Shown: in pieces, positions 48,734 through 56,928 of the stretch | How the letters are laid out: every line of letters begins with the position of its first letter | Position numbering within the stretch: position 1 is the first letter of the stretch | Assembly: GCF_030407165.1 (NCBI RefSeq) | Contig: NZ_CP129111.1 | Location: 1,178,001 to 1,242,000 of the forward strand | Length of the DNA: 64,000 bases | Direction: 5' to 3' | DNA from: Fontisubflavum oceani | GTDB taxonomy: Bacteria > Pseudomonadota > Alphaproteobacteria > Rhodobacterales > Rhodobacteraceae | The notes under the pieces: model-generated | Databases searched by the model: none | Seen by the model: only the letters and a program-made list of their open reading frames with translations | Told to the model about the DNA's origin: nothing | Translations under genes and position numbers: made by a program

Positions 48734-49360
48734 TTAGGGGGTCGCGATGGCGATTACCACAGCGACAAGGATCAGCAGAAGGCCCGCAACCTGGTTGGTC
48801 CGCTTTAAGGCATGCGGCGAGGCGATCAACAGCCGCGCCCGATCCACAAAAGCCGCGAAGCCGAAATTGCCGATTAAAGGTACGATCATCGAGATGAGGG
48901 CGATCAAGAGAATGTCGGTCGCCGTGATCTCGGTCAGATCAAAGAAGCCGGGCAACATCCCCATATAGAATAGGATCGCTTTCGGGTTGGCGAGGATCGC
49001 CGCCAGGCCCGCAACAAACCCAGCCCACTGACCCGGGCGATTTAGGCGCGTGTCGGCATCGATGCGTTTGTCGGCGTGGCGAAGCAGCATCAGACCCATG
49101 CCCGCAAAGACCAGCACGGCAAGCCAGCGTAGCGCGTCCATCACCCAATCATAGGTGCCGACGATCCATGCCAGGCCCAAGATCGCCAGAAGCGACCAAA
49201 CGACGTCGCCAATCGCGACGCCGAGCATCAGCGGAACGGCCCCGCGGATGCCATGGCCCAGTGTCCGGGCGGTGAGCGCCAACCAGACCGGCCCGGGTGT
49301 CAGGAAGAGGACGAAGAGCGCCCCGGCGTAGAGCGCGACTTGGGCCGCCGTGAGTGTCAT
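48734..49360 (-). CDS. LysE family translocator
   Basis: 208 residues from ATG 49360, overlapping the recF stop by 4 bp. Six helices with the LysE start (MTLTAAQVALYAGALFVLFLTPGPVWLALTAR, containing the TPGP motif) and LANPKAILFYMGMLPGFF. It is an amino acid exporter family; substrate unknown. Its position between recF and gyrB breaks up the otherwise conserved replication gene order, and coupling to recF makes it share recF expression. Confidence 0.9.
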   Translation of the reverse strand: MTLTAAQVALYAGALFVLFLTPGPVWLALTARTLGHGIRGAVPLMLGVAIGDVVWSLLAILGLAWIVGTYDWVMDALRWLAVLVFAGMGLMLLRHADKRIDADTRLNRPGQWAGFVAGLAAILANPKAILFYMGMLPGFFDLTEITATDILLIALISMIVPLIGNFGFAAFVDRARLLIASPHALKRTNQVAGLLLILVAVVIAIATP

Positions 49361-50463
49361 GGGGTGACCTCGGCGACGGTTGAGCGGCCTCCGGTTTCCG
49401 TAACCGAGAAATGCTGCGCGCGGTCGCCAAGCTCGGCAAAGAGCTCTGGGCCCGTCCCGGTCATCCAAGCTTGTGTTTCAAGCGCGCAGATCTCATCGAA
49501 CAGGGCCGCCCGGCGCGCGGCGTCGAGATGGGCGGCGACCTCATCCAGCAGGACAAGCGGGGCGGTGCCGGTATCGGCCTTCAGCGCGCGGGCATTGGCG
49601 AGGATGAGAGAAATCAGAAGGGCCTTTTGTTCGCCGGTCGAGCATTGCTGCGCCGGGGCGCGTTTTGCGGCATAGATGGCTGCGATGTCGCTCCGATGCG
49701 GCCCGATCAGCGTGCGGCCCGCCGCAAGATCACGCGACCGATTGGCGGCGAAGCTTGTGGCAAAATCGGCGGGGGCGTGCAGCGCTTCTCCGCTCTCGGC
49801 CTCAATTAAGGTCAGATCAGCGGCAGGGAACGCAGTCTCTGCCCCGTCTTGCGCCTCGGCGATCCGGGCGAGCGCCGCATGGCGGTTTTGGGTGATTTTG
49901 GCGGCGGCATCTGCCATCTGCGTTTCGATGGCGTCATACCAATGCGCATCCCGAACCATGTCTTTCAGGAGCCTGTTCCGCTCCCGCATCGCTTTGTCAT
50001 AGGCCAAGACGGCCTCGGCATGGTTCGGCGTGAAACTCATCGTCATCCGGTCAAAAAACCGGCGCCGACCCTCCGCGCCTTCAATCCAGAGCCGGTCTTG
50101 CGATGGTACCAGCCAGACCATGCGCAGAATGCGGGCCAGCGCCGTTTGCGGCGCGGGTTTGCCGTCAATGCACAAGCTGCGACTGTGTCCCGGCTCGGCC
50201 CCGGTCTCAAGCTCATGAGACAGATCCCCGGCGATCTCGGCCTTGATCTTCCAGCCGAGCGCTTCGGGTTTGCGGGCGATGTCATCGGCGCTGGCGCGTC
50301 GGAGACCCCGGCCGGGTGAAAGAAGCGACACCGCCTCTAAGATGTTTGTTTTGCCCGCGCCATTAGGACCAAAAAAAGCGACCGGGCGGCCATCAAGCGC
50401 GAGATCGGCGCGCTGATGCGAGCGGAAATGCGACAAGATGAGATGGTCTAGAAAGGCCTTCAT
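49357..50463 (-). CDS. recF: DNA replication and repair protein RecF
   Basis: 368 residues from ATG 50463. It is an SMC-like ATPase with Walker A FFGPNGAGKTNILEAVSLL, signature near CSTGEQKALLISLILANARAL, and Walker B LVLLDEVAAHLDAARR. It loads RecA at gaps with RecOR. The N-terminal MKAFLDHLILSHFRSH is typical. Three hairpins lie between it and dnaN. Confidence 0.93.
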   Translation of the reverse strand: MKAFLDHLILSHFRSHQRADLALDGRPVAFFGPNGAGKTNILEAVSLLSPGRGLRRASADDIARKPEALGWKIKAEIAGDLSHELETGAEPGHSRSLCIDGKPAPQTALARILRMVWLVPSQDRLWIEGAEGRRRFFDRMTMSFTPNHAEAVLAYDKAMRERNRLLKDMVRDAHWYDAIETQMADAAAKITQNRHAALARIAEAQDGAETAFPAADLTLIEAESGEALHAPADFATSFAANRSRDLAAGRTLIGPHRSDIAAIYAAKRAPAQQCSTGEQKALLISLILANARALKADTGTAPLVLLDEVAAHLDAARRAALFDEICALETQAWMTGTGPELFAELGDRAQHFSVTETGGRSTVAEVTP

Positions 50464-50488
50464 GCGAGCATCCGGTTTGCGCGGGAGA

Positions 50489-50555
50489 CCGTTTTCTTGG
50501 AAGAAAACGGTTCGGAAAACATCTGTTTTCCGCCTCGGAATTTTTGAAAATTCCG
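50489..50555. repeat. three consecutive perfect hairpins between dnaN and recF
   Basis: Hairpin 1: CCGTTTTCTT at 50489-50498, loop GG, AAGAAAACGG at 50501-50510. Hairpin 2: CGGAAAACA at 50513-50521, loop TC, TGTTTTCCG at 50524-50532. Hairpin 3: CGGAATTTT at 50536-50544, loop TG, AAAATTCCG at 50547-50555. All have perfect 9-10 bp stems and 2-nt loops, with 2-3 nt linkers. They lie 8 bp after the dnaN stop. As DNA they are three near-perfect palindromes; as RNA three stem-loops. The lack of a T tract after a GC stem argues against a simple terminator. Confidence 0.9.
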
Positions 50556-50563
50556 GGTCCCTG

Positions 50564-51681
50564 TCACACGCGCATCGGCATGACGACATAGACAGCGGAC
50601 GTGTCGCCGCCCTCTTGCATCAGGGTCGGATCACCGGCCGAGTTGAACAAGAACACGGCGTTTTCCCGATCTACCTGGCTGGCGATCTCCAGCAGGTATT
50701 TGGCATTGAACCCGATCTCCAACCGCTCATCACCATAGGCCACGGCCAGTTCTTCCTCGGCATTGCCGCTATCGGGCGCATTCACGGACAACACCAGGCG
50801 GTCCTCATCCAACTGCAGTTTCACGGCCCGCGAGCGCTCCGACGACACAGTGGCAACCCGATCCACGGCCTTTGCGAAGTCGCTCGCATCCACTTCCAGC
50901 TTGCGGGTGTTCCCGGTCGGGATGACGCGGGAGTAGTCCGGGAACGTGCCGTCGATCACCTTTGAGGTCAGGGTAATCTCGGGCGTCGCAAAGCGAATCT
51001 TGTCTCCGAGACCGAGACGGCTATCTCCGCCTCGTCATCTTCCAGAAGCTTGCGCAACTCACCCACGGTTTTGCGCGGCACGATGACGCCGGGCATCGTC
51101 TCCGCCCCGCCAGGGAGCGTTGCGTCGACGCGCGCCAAACGGTGCCCGTCGGTTGCGACGGCACGAAGGACCTTGCCATCTTCGGCATCGGCGACATGGA
51201 AATAGACACCGTTCAGGTAATACCGGGTTTCTTCGGTGGAGATTGCGAATTTCGACTTGTCAAACAGCCGACGCAGAACGGGCGCTTTGGCTGAGAAATT
51301 GGCCGAATACTCGGACGAGGTCATTACTGGAAAGTCTTCCTTGGGCAAAGTCGCCAAAGAGAAATTCGAGCGGCCAGCCTCAACGGCCAAACGGCCCGAG
51401 GCGCCATCATCGGAGAGCTGGACCAATGCGCCATCCGGCAGTTTCCGAACGATCTCATGCAAGGTGACGGCGTTGACCGTTGTGGCGCCTGCGCGTTCCA
51501 CTTGCGCGGCGACCTTGTCGACCACTTCGATATCCAGATCGGTTGCCCGAAACGAGACCTCGGCCCCGTCCGCCTCGATCAGCACATTGGCGAGGATCGG
51601 AATGGTATTCCGACGCTCCACAACAGATTGCGCTTGGCTCACCGCGCTCAGCAATGTGGCGCGTTCGATCGAGATTTTCAT
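50564..51681 (-). CDS. dnaN: DNA polymerase III beta subunit, sliding clamp (frame broken by a 1-base deletion)
   Basis: The N-terminal two thirds (ATG 51681) read MKISIERATLLSAVSQAQSVVERRNTIPILANVLIE through AVSVSET. The last third, including the region VIDGTFPDYSRVIPTGN, continues in another frame to VVMPMRV, the normal clamp C-terminus. Restoring one A in the AA at the plus-strand position 51000-51001 (ACAAAGATT) gives SETKIRFATPEITLTSKVIDG and a clamp of about 372 residues. DnaN is essential, so this is almost certainly a sequence error. Between dnaA and recF, same strand. Confidence 0.95.
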
Positions 51682-51814
51682 GCCCAGGCTCCGACAGATA
51701 GCGGGGCGGAGAGCGTAGCCGCTCCGCCCGGAGGCTCAAGTGTTTTGTTGAAGTGTCGCGGATCGGGCCGCCGCGTCAATGGCTTTCGGCCCGATTTCTC
51801 ACGACATGAGGCAG

Positions 51815-53206
51815 TTAAGCCTCCAGCATCCGCCGCAGAAGCTCGGCATCCTCGGCGATCTGACTGTCGACGGCCATGAGCTCTTCGATTTTGCGAACGC
51901 CGTGCAGGATCGTGGTGTGATCGCGACGGCCCAGTTTCCGGCCGATCTCGGGCAGCGAGCGGGTCGTCAGCGTCTTGCAAAGATACATCGCCATCTGCCG
52001 GGGGCGCGCATTGTTCCGGGCCCGGCTGGGGCCGAGCAGGTCGGCTTGCCGGATATGGTAATGCTCGCAGACTTTCTTGATGATCTCATCCATCGTCACC
52101 TTGCGGTCGGTGGCACGCAGGATGTCTGACAAACATTCCTGGGTCAGATCCATGGTGATCTCGGAGCCAATCAAATCGGCAAAGGCAAAGAGCCGGGTCA
52201 GCGCGCCTTCAAGCACGCGGACATTGGTCGAGATGCGATGGGCGACAAATTCCAACACGCCGGGCGCGATTTGCAGGTTCGGATAGCGCTCGCGATAGGC
52301 CTCGGCCTTGGTCTGCAAGATACCCAAACGCAACTCGTAATCGGTCGGATGCAAATCGACTACCAGGCCGCAGGCCAGGCGCGAGGCGATCCGGTTGTCG
52401 AGGTCTTCCATATCGACGGGCGCGCGGTCACCGGAGATGACGATTTGCTTGCCCATTTCGATCAAGGCATTGAATGTGTGGAAGAATTCTTCTTGTGTCG
52501 AGTTCTTGCCGGAGATGAACTGGACATCATCCACCATCAGCACATCGACCGAGCGGAACATTTCCTTGAAACCCATGGTGTCCTTCTCGCGCAGCGCGCG
52601 GACGAAGCGATACATGAACTGTTCGGCGGAGAGGTAGAGAATGCGCAGCTGTGGCTGCCGGGTGCGCAACTCCCAAGCGATGGCATGCATCAGGTGGGTC
52701 TTCCCGAGGCCGACCCCGCCATAGAGAAACAGCGGGTTGAACGAGACCGGGCCGCCTTCGGCCACGCGGCGCGCGGCCGCATGGGCCAGTTCGTTGGGCT
52801 TGCCCACGACGAAGGCATCGAAGGTGAAGTTCGGGTTAAGCGAGGCGTTTGGCAGACCGTTGTTTTCGGTTGGCGCCGCGCCATTGAGCGCGTGTCCATT
52901 GGGAGCTTTCTCAGACGGGTCTGCATTTGGGGCGGTGTTGGCGTTACCAGCGGTGGCGCCGGCGGCGGGGTCCACATCGAATTCTATCCGATCGGCCCCA
53001 ATGCCGGCGGAGATCAAATGACGAAGGATCACATCGCCAAAATTCTGTGAGACCCAAGAGCCGATGAACTTTGCTGGCACGAGAAATCGCACTGTGCCGT
53101 CTTCAAAACTGTCAAAAATAATCGGTTCGATCCAAGCTGAAAAATTATTCTTCCCAATGGACTTCATCAATTCGCTGCGGACATGTCCCCAAGTCTCATT
53201 CGTCAT
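51815..53206 (-). CDS. dnaA: chromosomal replication initiator DnaA
   Basis: 463 residues from ATG 53206 (MTNETWGHVRSELMKSIG); the open frame to 53455 adds an implausible leader. Domain I is followed by a variable linker rich in Asn, Ala and Pro, then the AAA+ core: NPNFTFDAFVVGKPNELA, Walker A GGVGLGKTHLMHA, Walker B VLMVDDVQFISG, and the sensor-2 region. The C-terminal DNA-binding signature is RRDHTTILHGVRKIEEL. It binds DnaA boxes at oriC. The 688 bp upstream hold no clear consensus TTATCCACA box. Confidence 0.97.
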   Translation of the reverse strand: MTNETWGHVRSELMKSIGKNNFSAWIEPIIFDSFEDGTVRFLVPAKFIGSWVSQNFGDVILRHLISAGIGADRIEFDVDPAAGATAGNANTAPNADPSEKAPNGHALNGAAPTENNGLPNASLNPNFTFDAFVVGKPNELAHAAARRVAEGGPVSFNPLFLYGGVGLGKTHLMHAIAWELRTRQPQLRILYLSAEQFMYRFVRALREKDTMGFKEMFRSVDVLMVDDVQFISGKNSTQEEFFHTFNALIEMGKQIVISGDRAPVDMEDLDNRIASRLACGLVVDLHPTDYELRLGILQTKAEAYRERYPNLQIAPGVLEFVAHRISTNVRVLEGALTRLFAFADLIGSEITMDLTQECLSDILRATDRKVTMDEIIKKVCEHYHIRQADLLGPSRARNNARPRQMAMYLCKTLTTRSLPEIGRKLGRRDHTTILHGVRKIEELMAVDSQIAEDAELLRRMLEA

Positions 53207-53288
53207 TTTGTACCCGTCGTTCTTTTTATCTCGGATCGCTGCCAAGCCAATCCTCAGGCCTCCCAAACGGTCGGCCACGGTTATGAGT

Positions 53289-53681
53289 TCACGTGTGACA
53301 AGATCGACCTGAGTGCTCAACGGCGGCATTGATGTAAAACACATCATGCCCAGCCACCGGAGAGGCGAAGGACGCGGCCGACCCGAAAAGGCGCCAGCCA
53401 AGCGCCACAGCGTTGCTATCTGACCCATCCTTGGTTTGCCCAAGGTTAGCGTCAAAACAGCACCACCTAGACGCGGTGCGGGTATTGAGACATTTCTGGC
53501 GCGCTATCGGGAAAGCATGATCGCTTCCCATGTCGCACGGCGACATATCAGACCAACCGACAAGTGCCCGTTCGGTTGCTGTCTTCATGTCGATGGTGGT
53601 GACCCCGTCGGTGAGTTTAACGCTCACCCATGTATCATTTGGCCGTAGCTTTTTGATACACGAACCGCGGTCCGTGCCCAT
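53289..53681 (-). CDS. doubtful open frame in the dnaA-rpsT spacer
   Basis: A frame of 130 codons (longer if the start is 53702) in the 688-bp spacer 53207-53894. It is Cys-containing, has no signal peptide, and matches no family I know. Codon third positions are less GC-rich than in the neighbouring genes. The spacer must hold the dnaA promoter and the 3' end of rpsT. I list it because it is the only sizeable frame here; it may not be coding. Confidence 0.25.
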   Translation of the reverse strand: MGTDRGSCIKKLRPNDTWVSVKLTDGVTTIDMKTATERALVGWSDMSPCDMGSDHAFPIARQKCLNTRTASRWCCFDANLGQTKDGSDSNAVALGWRLFGSAASFASPVAGHDVFYINAAVEHSGRSCHT

Positions 53682-53836
53682 CCGTTCTGTCCCCCCAGAC
53701 AATCTGAATCACTGGGGTAAGCTAGCGGGACTCACGCGCGTCTCGCAACATCTCTTCGTTCTTGACTCTGTCCATTCCAGCAATCGAATCTCGGTGGGGG
53801 AATTTAGCCCTTTGATCCGGCGTCATATTTTTGAAA

Positions 53837-53867
53837 CAAAAAAAAGCGCCCCAGTTGGAGCGCCTTT
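53837..53867 (-). terminator. rho-independent terminator downstream of rpsT
   Basis: Minus strand AAAGGCGCTCC, loop AACT, GGGGCGCTTTT and further T residues. The stem has two G-T pairs and the T run is eight or more long. It begins 28 bp after the rpsT stop. Confidence 0.9.
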
Positions 53868-53894
53868 AAAATAAGGAAGTATTGAGACCGCCGC

Positions 53895-54161
53895 TTAGGC
53901 ACCCAGGGCTTTCACACGGGCAGAAAGGCGCGACATTTTTCGAGCAACGGTGTTCTTGTGCAACACCCCTTTGGTGACGCCGCGCATCAGTTCGGGCTGA
54001 GCTTCGCGCAGCGCCGATTGGGCTGCCGCTTGGTCACCGGAGGCGATGGCTTCTTCGACTTTGCGGAGATAGGTGCGGATGCGCGAACGGCGGGCTTTGT
54101 TGATGGCGAAACGGCGCTCGTTCTGACGGGCGCGTTTCTTGGCTTGAGGCGAATTTGCCAT
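53895..54161 (-). CDS. rpsT: 30S ribosomal protein S20
   Basis: 88 residues from ATG 54161 (MANSPQAKKRARQNERRFAINKARRSRIRTYLRKVEEA), basic and helical, ending KNTVARKMSRLSARVKALGA. It binds 16S rRNA early in 30S assembly. The 217 bp upstream to the enoyl-CoA hydratase gene contain no gene and should carry the promoter. rpsT beside dnaA is the usual alphaproteobacterial order. Confidence 0.97.
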   Translation of the reverse strand: MANSPQAKKRARQNERRFAINKARRSRIRTYLRKVEEAIASGDQAAAQSALREAQPELMRGVTKGVLHKNTVARKMSRLSARVKALGA

Positions 54162-54378
54162 GTCGGTTTCCCTTCGGATGGGTCTGTTCAAATATCGAGC
54201 GCATTGCGAGACCGCACCCCGGGTTTTGCGAACCGGGCAAATCTGGCCAAAGCGGGCCTCACGCGCATGTATCGGCGCCGTTTAAGGGATTCGGGCCGGG
54301 AAGGAAAGCCCCTTTGGCGCGGCGACCCTGTCTCCTAATGCAGAGCCGATTTCCTCTAGGGCTCCCGACGGCGGTCGC

Positions 54379-55155
54379 TCATTTGTCGCGGAACTGCGCC
54401 TCGCGTTTTTCGAGGAACGCGGCCATGCCCTCTTTCTGGTCTTCGGTGGCAAAGAGCGCGTGAAACAGGCGGCGTTCAAAGAGCAGCCCTTCGCGGAGCG
54501 TCGTCTCATAGCTGCGGTTCACCGCTTCTTTCACCGCCATCGCCGTCAATGCGGATTTCTCGGCAATTTTCGCCGCCGCGCCCATCGCCTCTTCCATCAG
54601 TTTCTTGGCCGGCACGACGCGGGAGACGAGGCCGGAGCGTTCGGCCTCCTCGGCTGTCATGAAGCGCCCGGTCAGATGCATATCCATCGATTTCGATTTG
54701 CCGACGAACCGGGTCAGGCGCTGCGTCCCGCCAATCCCGGCAACCACGCCGAGATTGATCTCTGGCTGACCGAACTTCGCCGTATCCGCCGCGATGATGA
54801 AGTCGCACATCATCGCCAACTCGCAGCCGCCGCCAAGCGCATAGCCCGCCACGGCGGCGATAATCGGTTTGCGGCATTTCAGGAGTTGCTCAACATCTTC
54901 GCCGAAGAGATCGCTGGTGAAGGCTTCGACAAATGTCTTCTCCGACATCTCTTTGATATCGGCGCCGGCGGCAAAGGCCTTGTCGGACCCGGTCAGCACG
55001 ACCACCCGCACCTTATCATTCTGTTCTGCCGCTTTCAGAGCTTTCGACAATTCGCCCAGCACTTGGCTGTTCAGCGCGTTCATTGCGTCGGGGCGGTTTA
55101 GTTTGATCAGTGCGATATGGTCTTCGATCTCGACGATCAGGGTCTCGTAAGCCAT
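54379..55155 (-). CDS. enoyl-CoA hydratase
   Basis: 258 residues from ATG 55155 (MAYETLIVEIEDHIALIKLNRPDAMNALN). Crotonase fold: oxyanion hole AFAAGADIKEM and VAGYALGGGCELAMMCDF, with catalytic Glu residues in GGGCELAM and FGQPEINLGVVAGIGGTQRL. It hydrates short 2-enoyl-CoA in beta-oxidation or in branched-chain catabolism. In many roseobacters it sits between rpsT and mutM as here. Confidence 0.93.
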   Translation of the reverse strand: MAYETLIVEIEDHIALIKLNRPDAMNALNSQVLGELSKALKAAEQNDKVRVVVLTGSDKAFAAGADIKEMSEKTFVEAFTSDLFGEDVEQLLKCRKPIIAAVAGYALGGGCELAMMCDFIIAADTAKFGQPEINLGVVAGIGGTQRLTRFVGKSKSMDMHLTGRFMTAEEAERSGLVSRVVPAKKLMEEAMGAAAKIAEKSALTAMAVKEAVNRSYETTLREGLLFERRLFHALFATEDQKEGMAAFLEKREAQFRDK

Positions 55156-55222
55156 GTGGGGGCGGGCCCTCGATTGTTGAACTTCAGGCCGTAGGGTTAG
55201 CAGTCTGACCCGGGGGTTCAAG

Positions 55223-56085
55223 CTATCTTTGGCATGACGCGCAGTAAAAGCTGGATCGGCCCGATTGCACAATTCGGCGGATTTCCCCCTGACATCCGGG
55301 GGTTGGGCAGGGTGCGCCTTCGCGGTCATAGACCCGAAAACTATGTTGAAAATAGCCTAGTTCTCCGTCGGCTTGCCGGTAATCGCGCAGCGAAGAGCCT
55401 CCTGCCTCAATCGCCTCGGCAATCACATCGCGGATAACCGGCACCAATTTGGCGATGCGGTGCCGCGAGAGATTCCCGGCCAGCCGCTTGGGGGAGATCC
55501 GGCCCGGTGCAGCGCTTCGCAGACATAGATATTGCCAAGCCCCGCGATGATCCGCTGATCCAGAAGCGCTGTCTTCATCGGGGTTCTGCGTCCGGCCAGG
55601 CGGTCCGCGAGATAGCTTTCATTAAACGCATTGCTCAACGGCTCCGGCCCAAGATTGGCAATCAGCCAATGATCGTCCACATGCGCCGTCGGGGTCAGAT
55701 CCATCGCGCCAAACCGCCGCGCATCGTTGAACGTGACCCGCGCGCCGGTCTCCATATCGATCACCACGTGGTCGTGTTTCTCCGGGGCCGGATGCACGTG
55801 GTGGAACTGCCCCGGCATATCGCGGCCAGCCACGCCGGAGATCAGCATCCGCCCCGACATGCCCAGATGGATGATCAGTGTCTCTGCGGTATCAAGATCA
55901 GCCAGGATATATTTCGACCGCCGTCGGAGCGCGATCACCGTCGCGTCGGTCAGCCGGGTGCCCATATTCTCCGGCAGGGGCCAGCGCAGATCGGGCCGTC
56001 GCGCCTCTGCCTTGGCGATCCTGACGCCCTCCATGACGGGGGCCAACCCGCGACGCACTGTCTCGACCTCTGGAAGTTCTGGCAA
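55223..56085 (-). CDS. mutM: formamidopyrimidine-DNA glycosylase (frame broken by a 1-base deletion)
   Basis: The N-terminal frame (ATG 56085) begins with the catalytic Pro-Glu (MPELPEVETVRRGL) and runs through LLDQRIIAGLGNIYVCEALHRAG. The rest, from KLVPVIRDVIAEAIEAGGSSL to the zinc finger CPTPGCQGEI ... FYCASCQR, is in another frame. Adding one G to the GG opposite 55499-55500 gives HRAGISPKRLAGNLSRHRIAKLVPV and a normal MutM of about 287 residues. It removes 8-oxoguanine and FaPy lesions. Divergent from ubiE. Confidence 0.93.
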
Positions 56086-56175
56086 AGCGGGCTTTCCTTG
56101 TCATAGCAGGGCGGTGTATCCGCGTGGACGCGGCCTTCTCTTTGAAGGACACCAAGACCAGGAGGGCAAGAGCCC

Positions 56176-56928
56176 ATGAGCGAGAAAGACACCCGCACCA
56201 CCCATTTCGGTTTTCAAACCGTGGGCGAAAAGGACAAGGCGGGCATGGTCCACGGTGTCTTCACCAATGTCGCCTCGCGCTATGATGTAATGAATGATGT
56301 CATGTCGGTTGGCATCCACCGGGTCTGGAAAGACGCGATGATGGATTGGCTGGCCCCGCGCGATGGCCAGGCCTTGCTGGATGTGGCCGGCGGCACGGGC
56401 GATATCGCGTTTCGGTTTCTGAAACGGGCGCCTGGAGCCGGGGCAACCGTGCTGGATATGACGGAATCGATGCTGGTCGAGGGGCAGAAACGTGCCGAGG
56501 CGGCCCATCTGGCCGAAAAGCTGAACTGGGTTGTCGGCGATGCGATGGCCCTCCCCTTCGAGGCCAACACCTTCGACGTCTATACGATCAGTTTTGGGAT
56601 TCGGAATGTCACGCGCATTCCCGATGCTTTGTCCGAGGCGTTCCGGGTGCTGAAACCCGGCGGGCGGCTGATGGTGTTGGAGTTCAGCCAACTGCCGAAT
56701 GACGGGCTACAGAAGCTCTATGATCTCTACTCGTTCAACGTGATCCCACGCATGGGGCAAGCGATCGCCAATGATCGGGAGAGCTATCAATATCTCGTCG
56801 AATCGATCCGCAAATTTCCGGAACAAGAGGTGTTTGCCGAGATGATCCGCACCGCCGGGTTTGAGCAGGTGAAATACCGCAATCTCAGCATGGGCATCGC
56901 CGCGCTGCATTCGGGGTGGAAGCTCTAG
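56176..56928 (+). CDS. ubiE: demethylmenaquinone/2-methoxy-polyprenyl-benzoquinol methyltransferase
   Basis: 250 residues. SAM-binding motif I LLDVAGGTGDIAFRFL and the UbiE signatures YDVMNDVMSVGIHRVWK and LKPGGRLMVLEFSQL. It performs the C-methylation in ubiquinone synthesis (and in menaquinone synthesis where present). Stop at 56926-56928 abuts the ubiB start, so the two are co-translated. Confidence 0.96.
   Translation: MSEKDTRTTHFGFQTVGEKDKAGMVHGVFTNVASRYDVMNDVMSVGIHRVWKDAMMDWLAPRDGQALLDVAGGTGDIAFRFLKRAPGAGATVLDMTESMLVEGQKRAEAAHLAEKLNWVVGDAMALPFEANTFDVYTISFGIRNVTRIPDALSEAFRVLKPGGRLMVLEFSQLPNDGLQKLYDLYSFNVIPRMGQAIANDRESYQYLVESIRKFPEQEVFAEMIRTAGFEQVKYRNLSMGIAALHSGWKL

Noticed and set aside
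50489..50555. Ordinary rho-independent terminator for dnaN
   Set aside because: Three separate palindromes without a T tract following a GC stem; kept instead as a repeat element.
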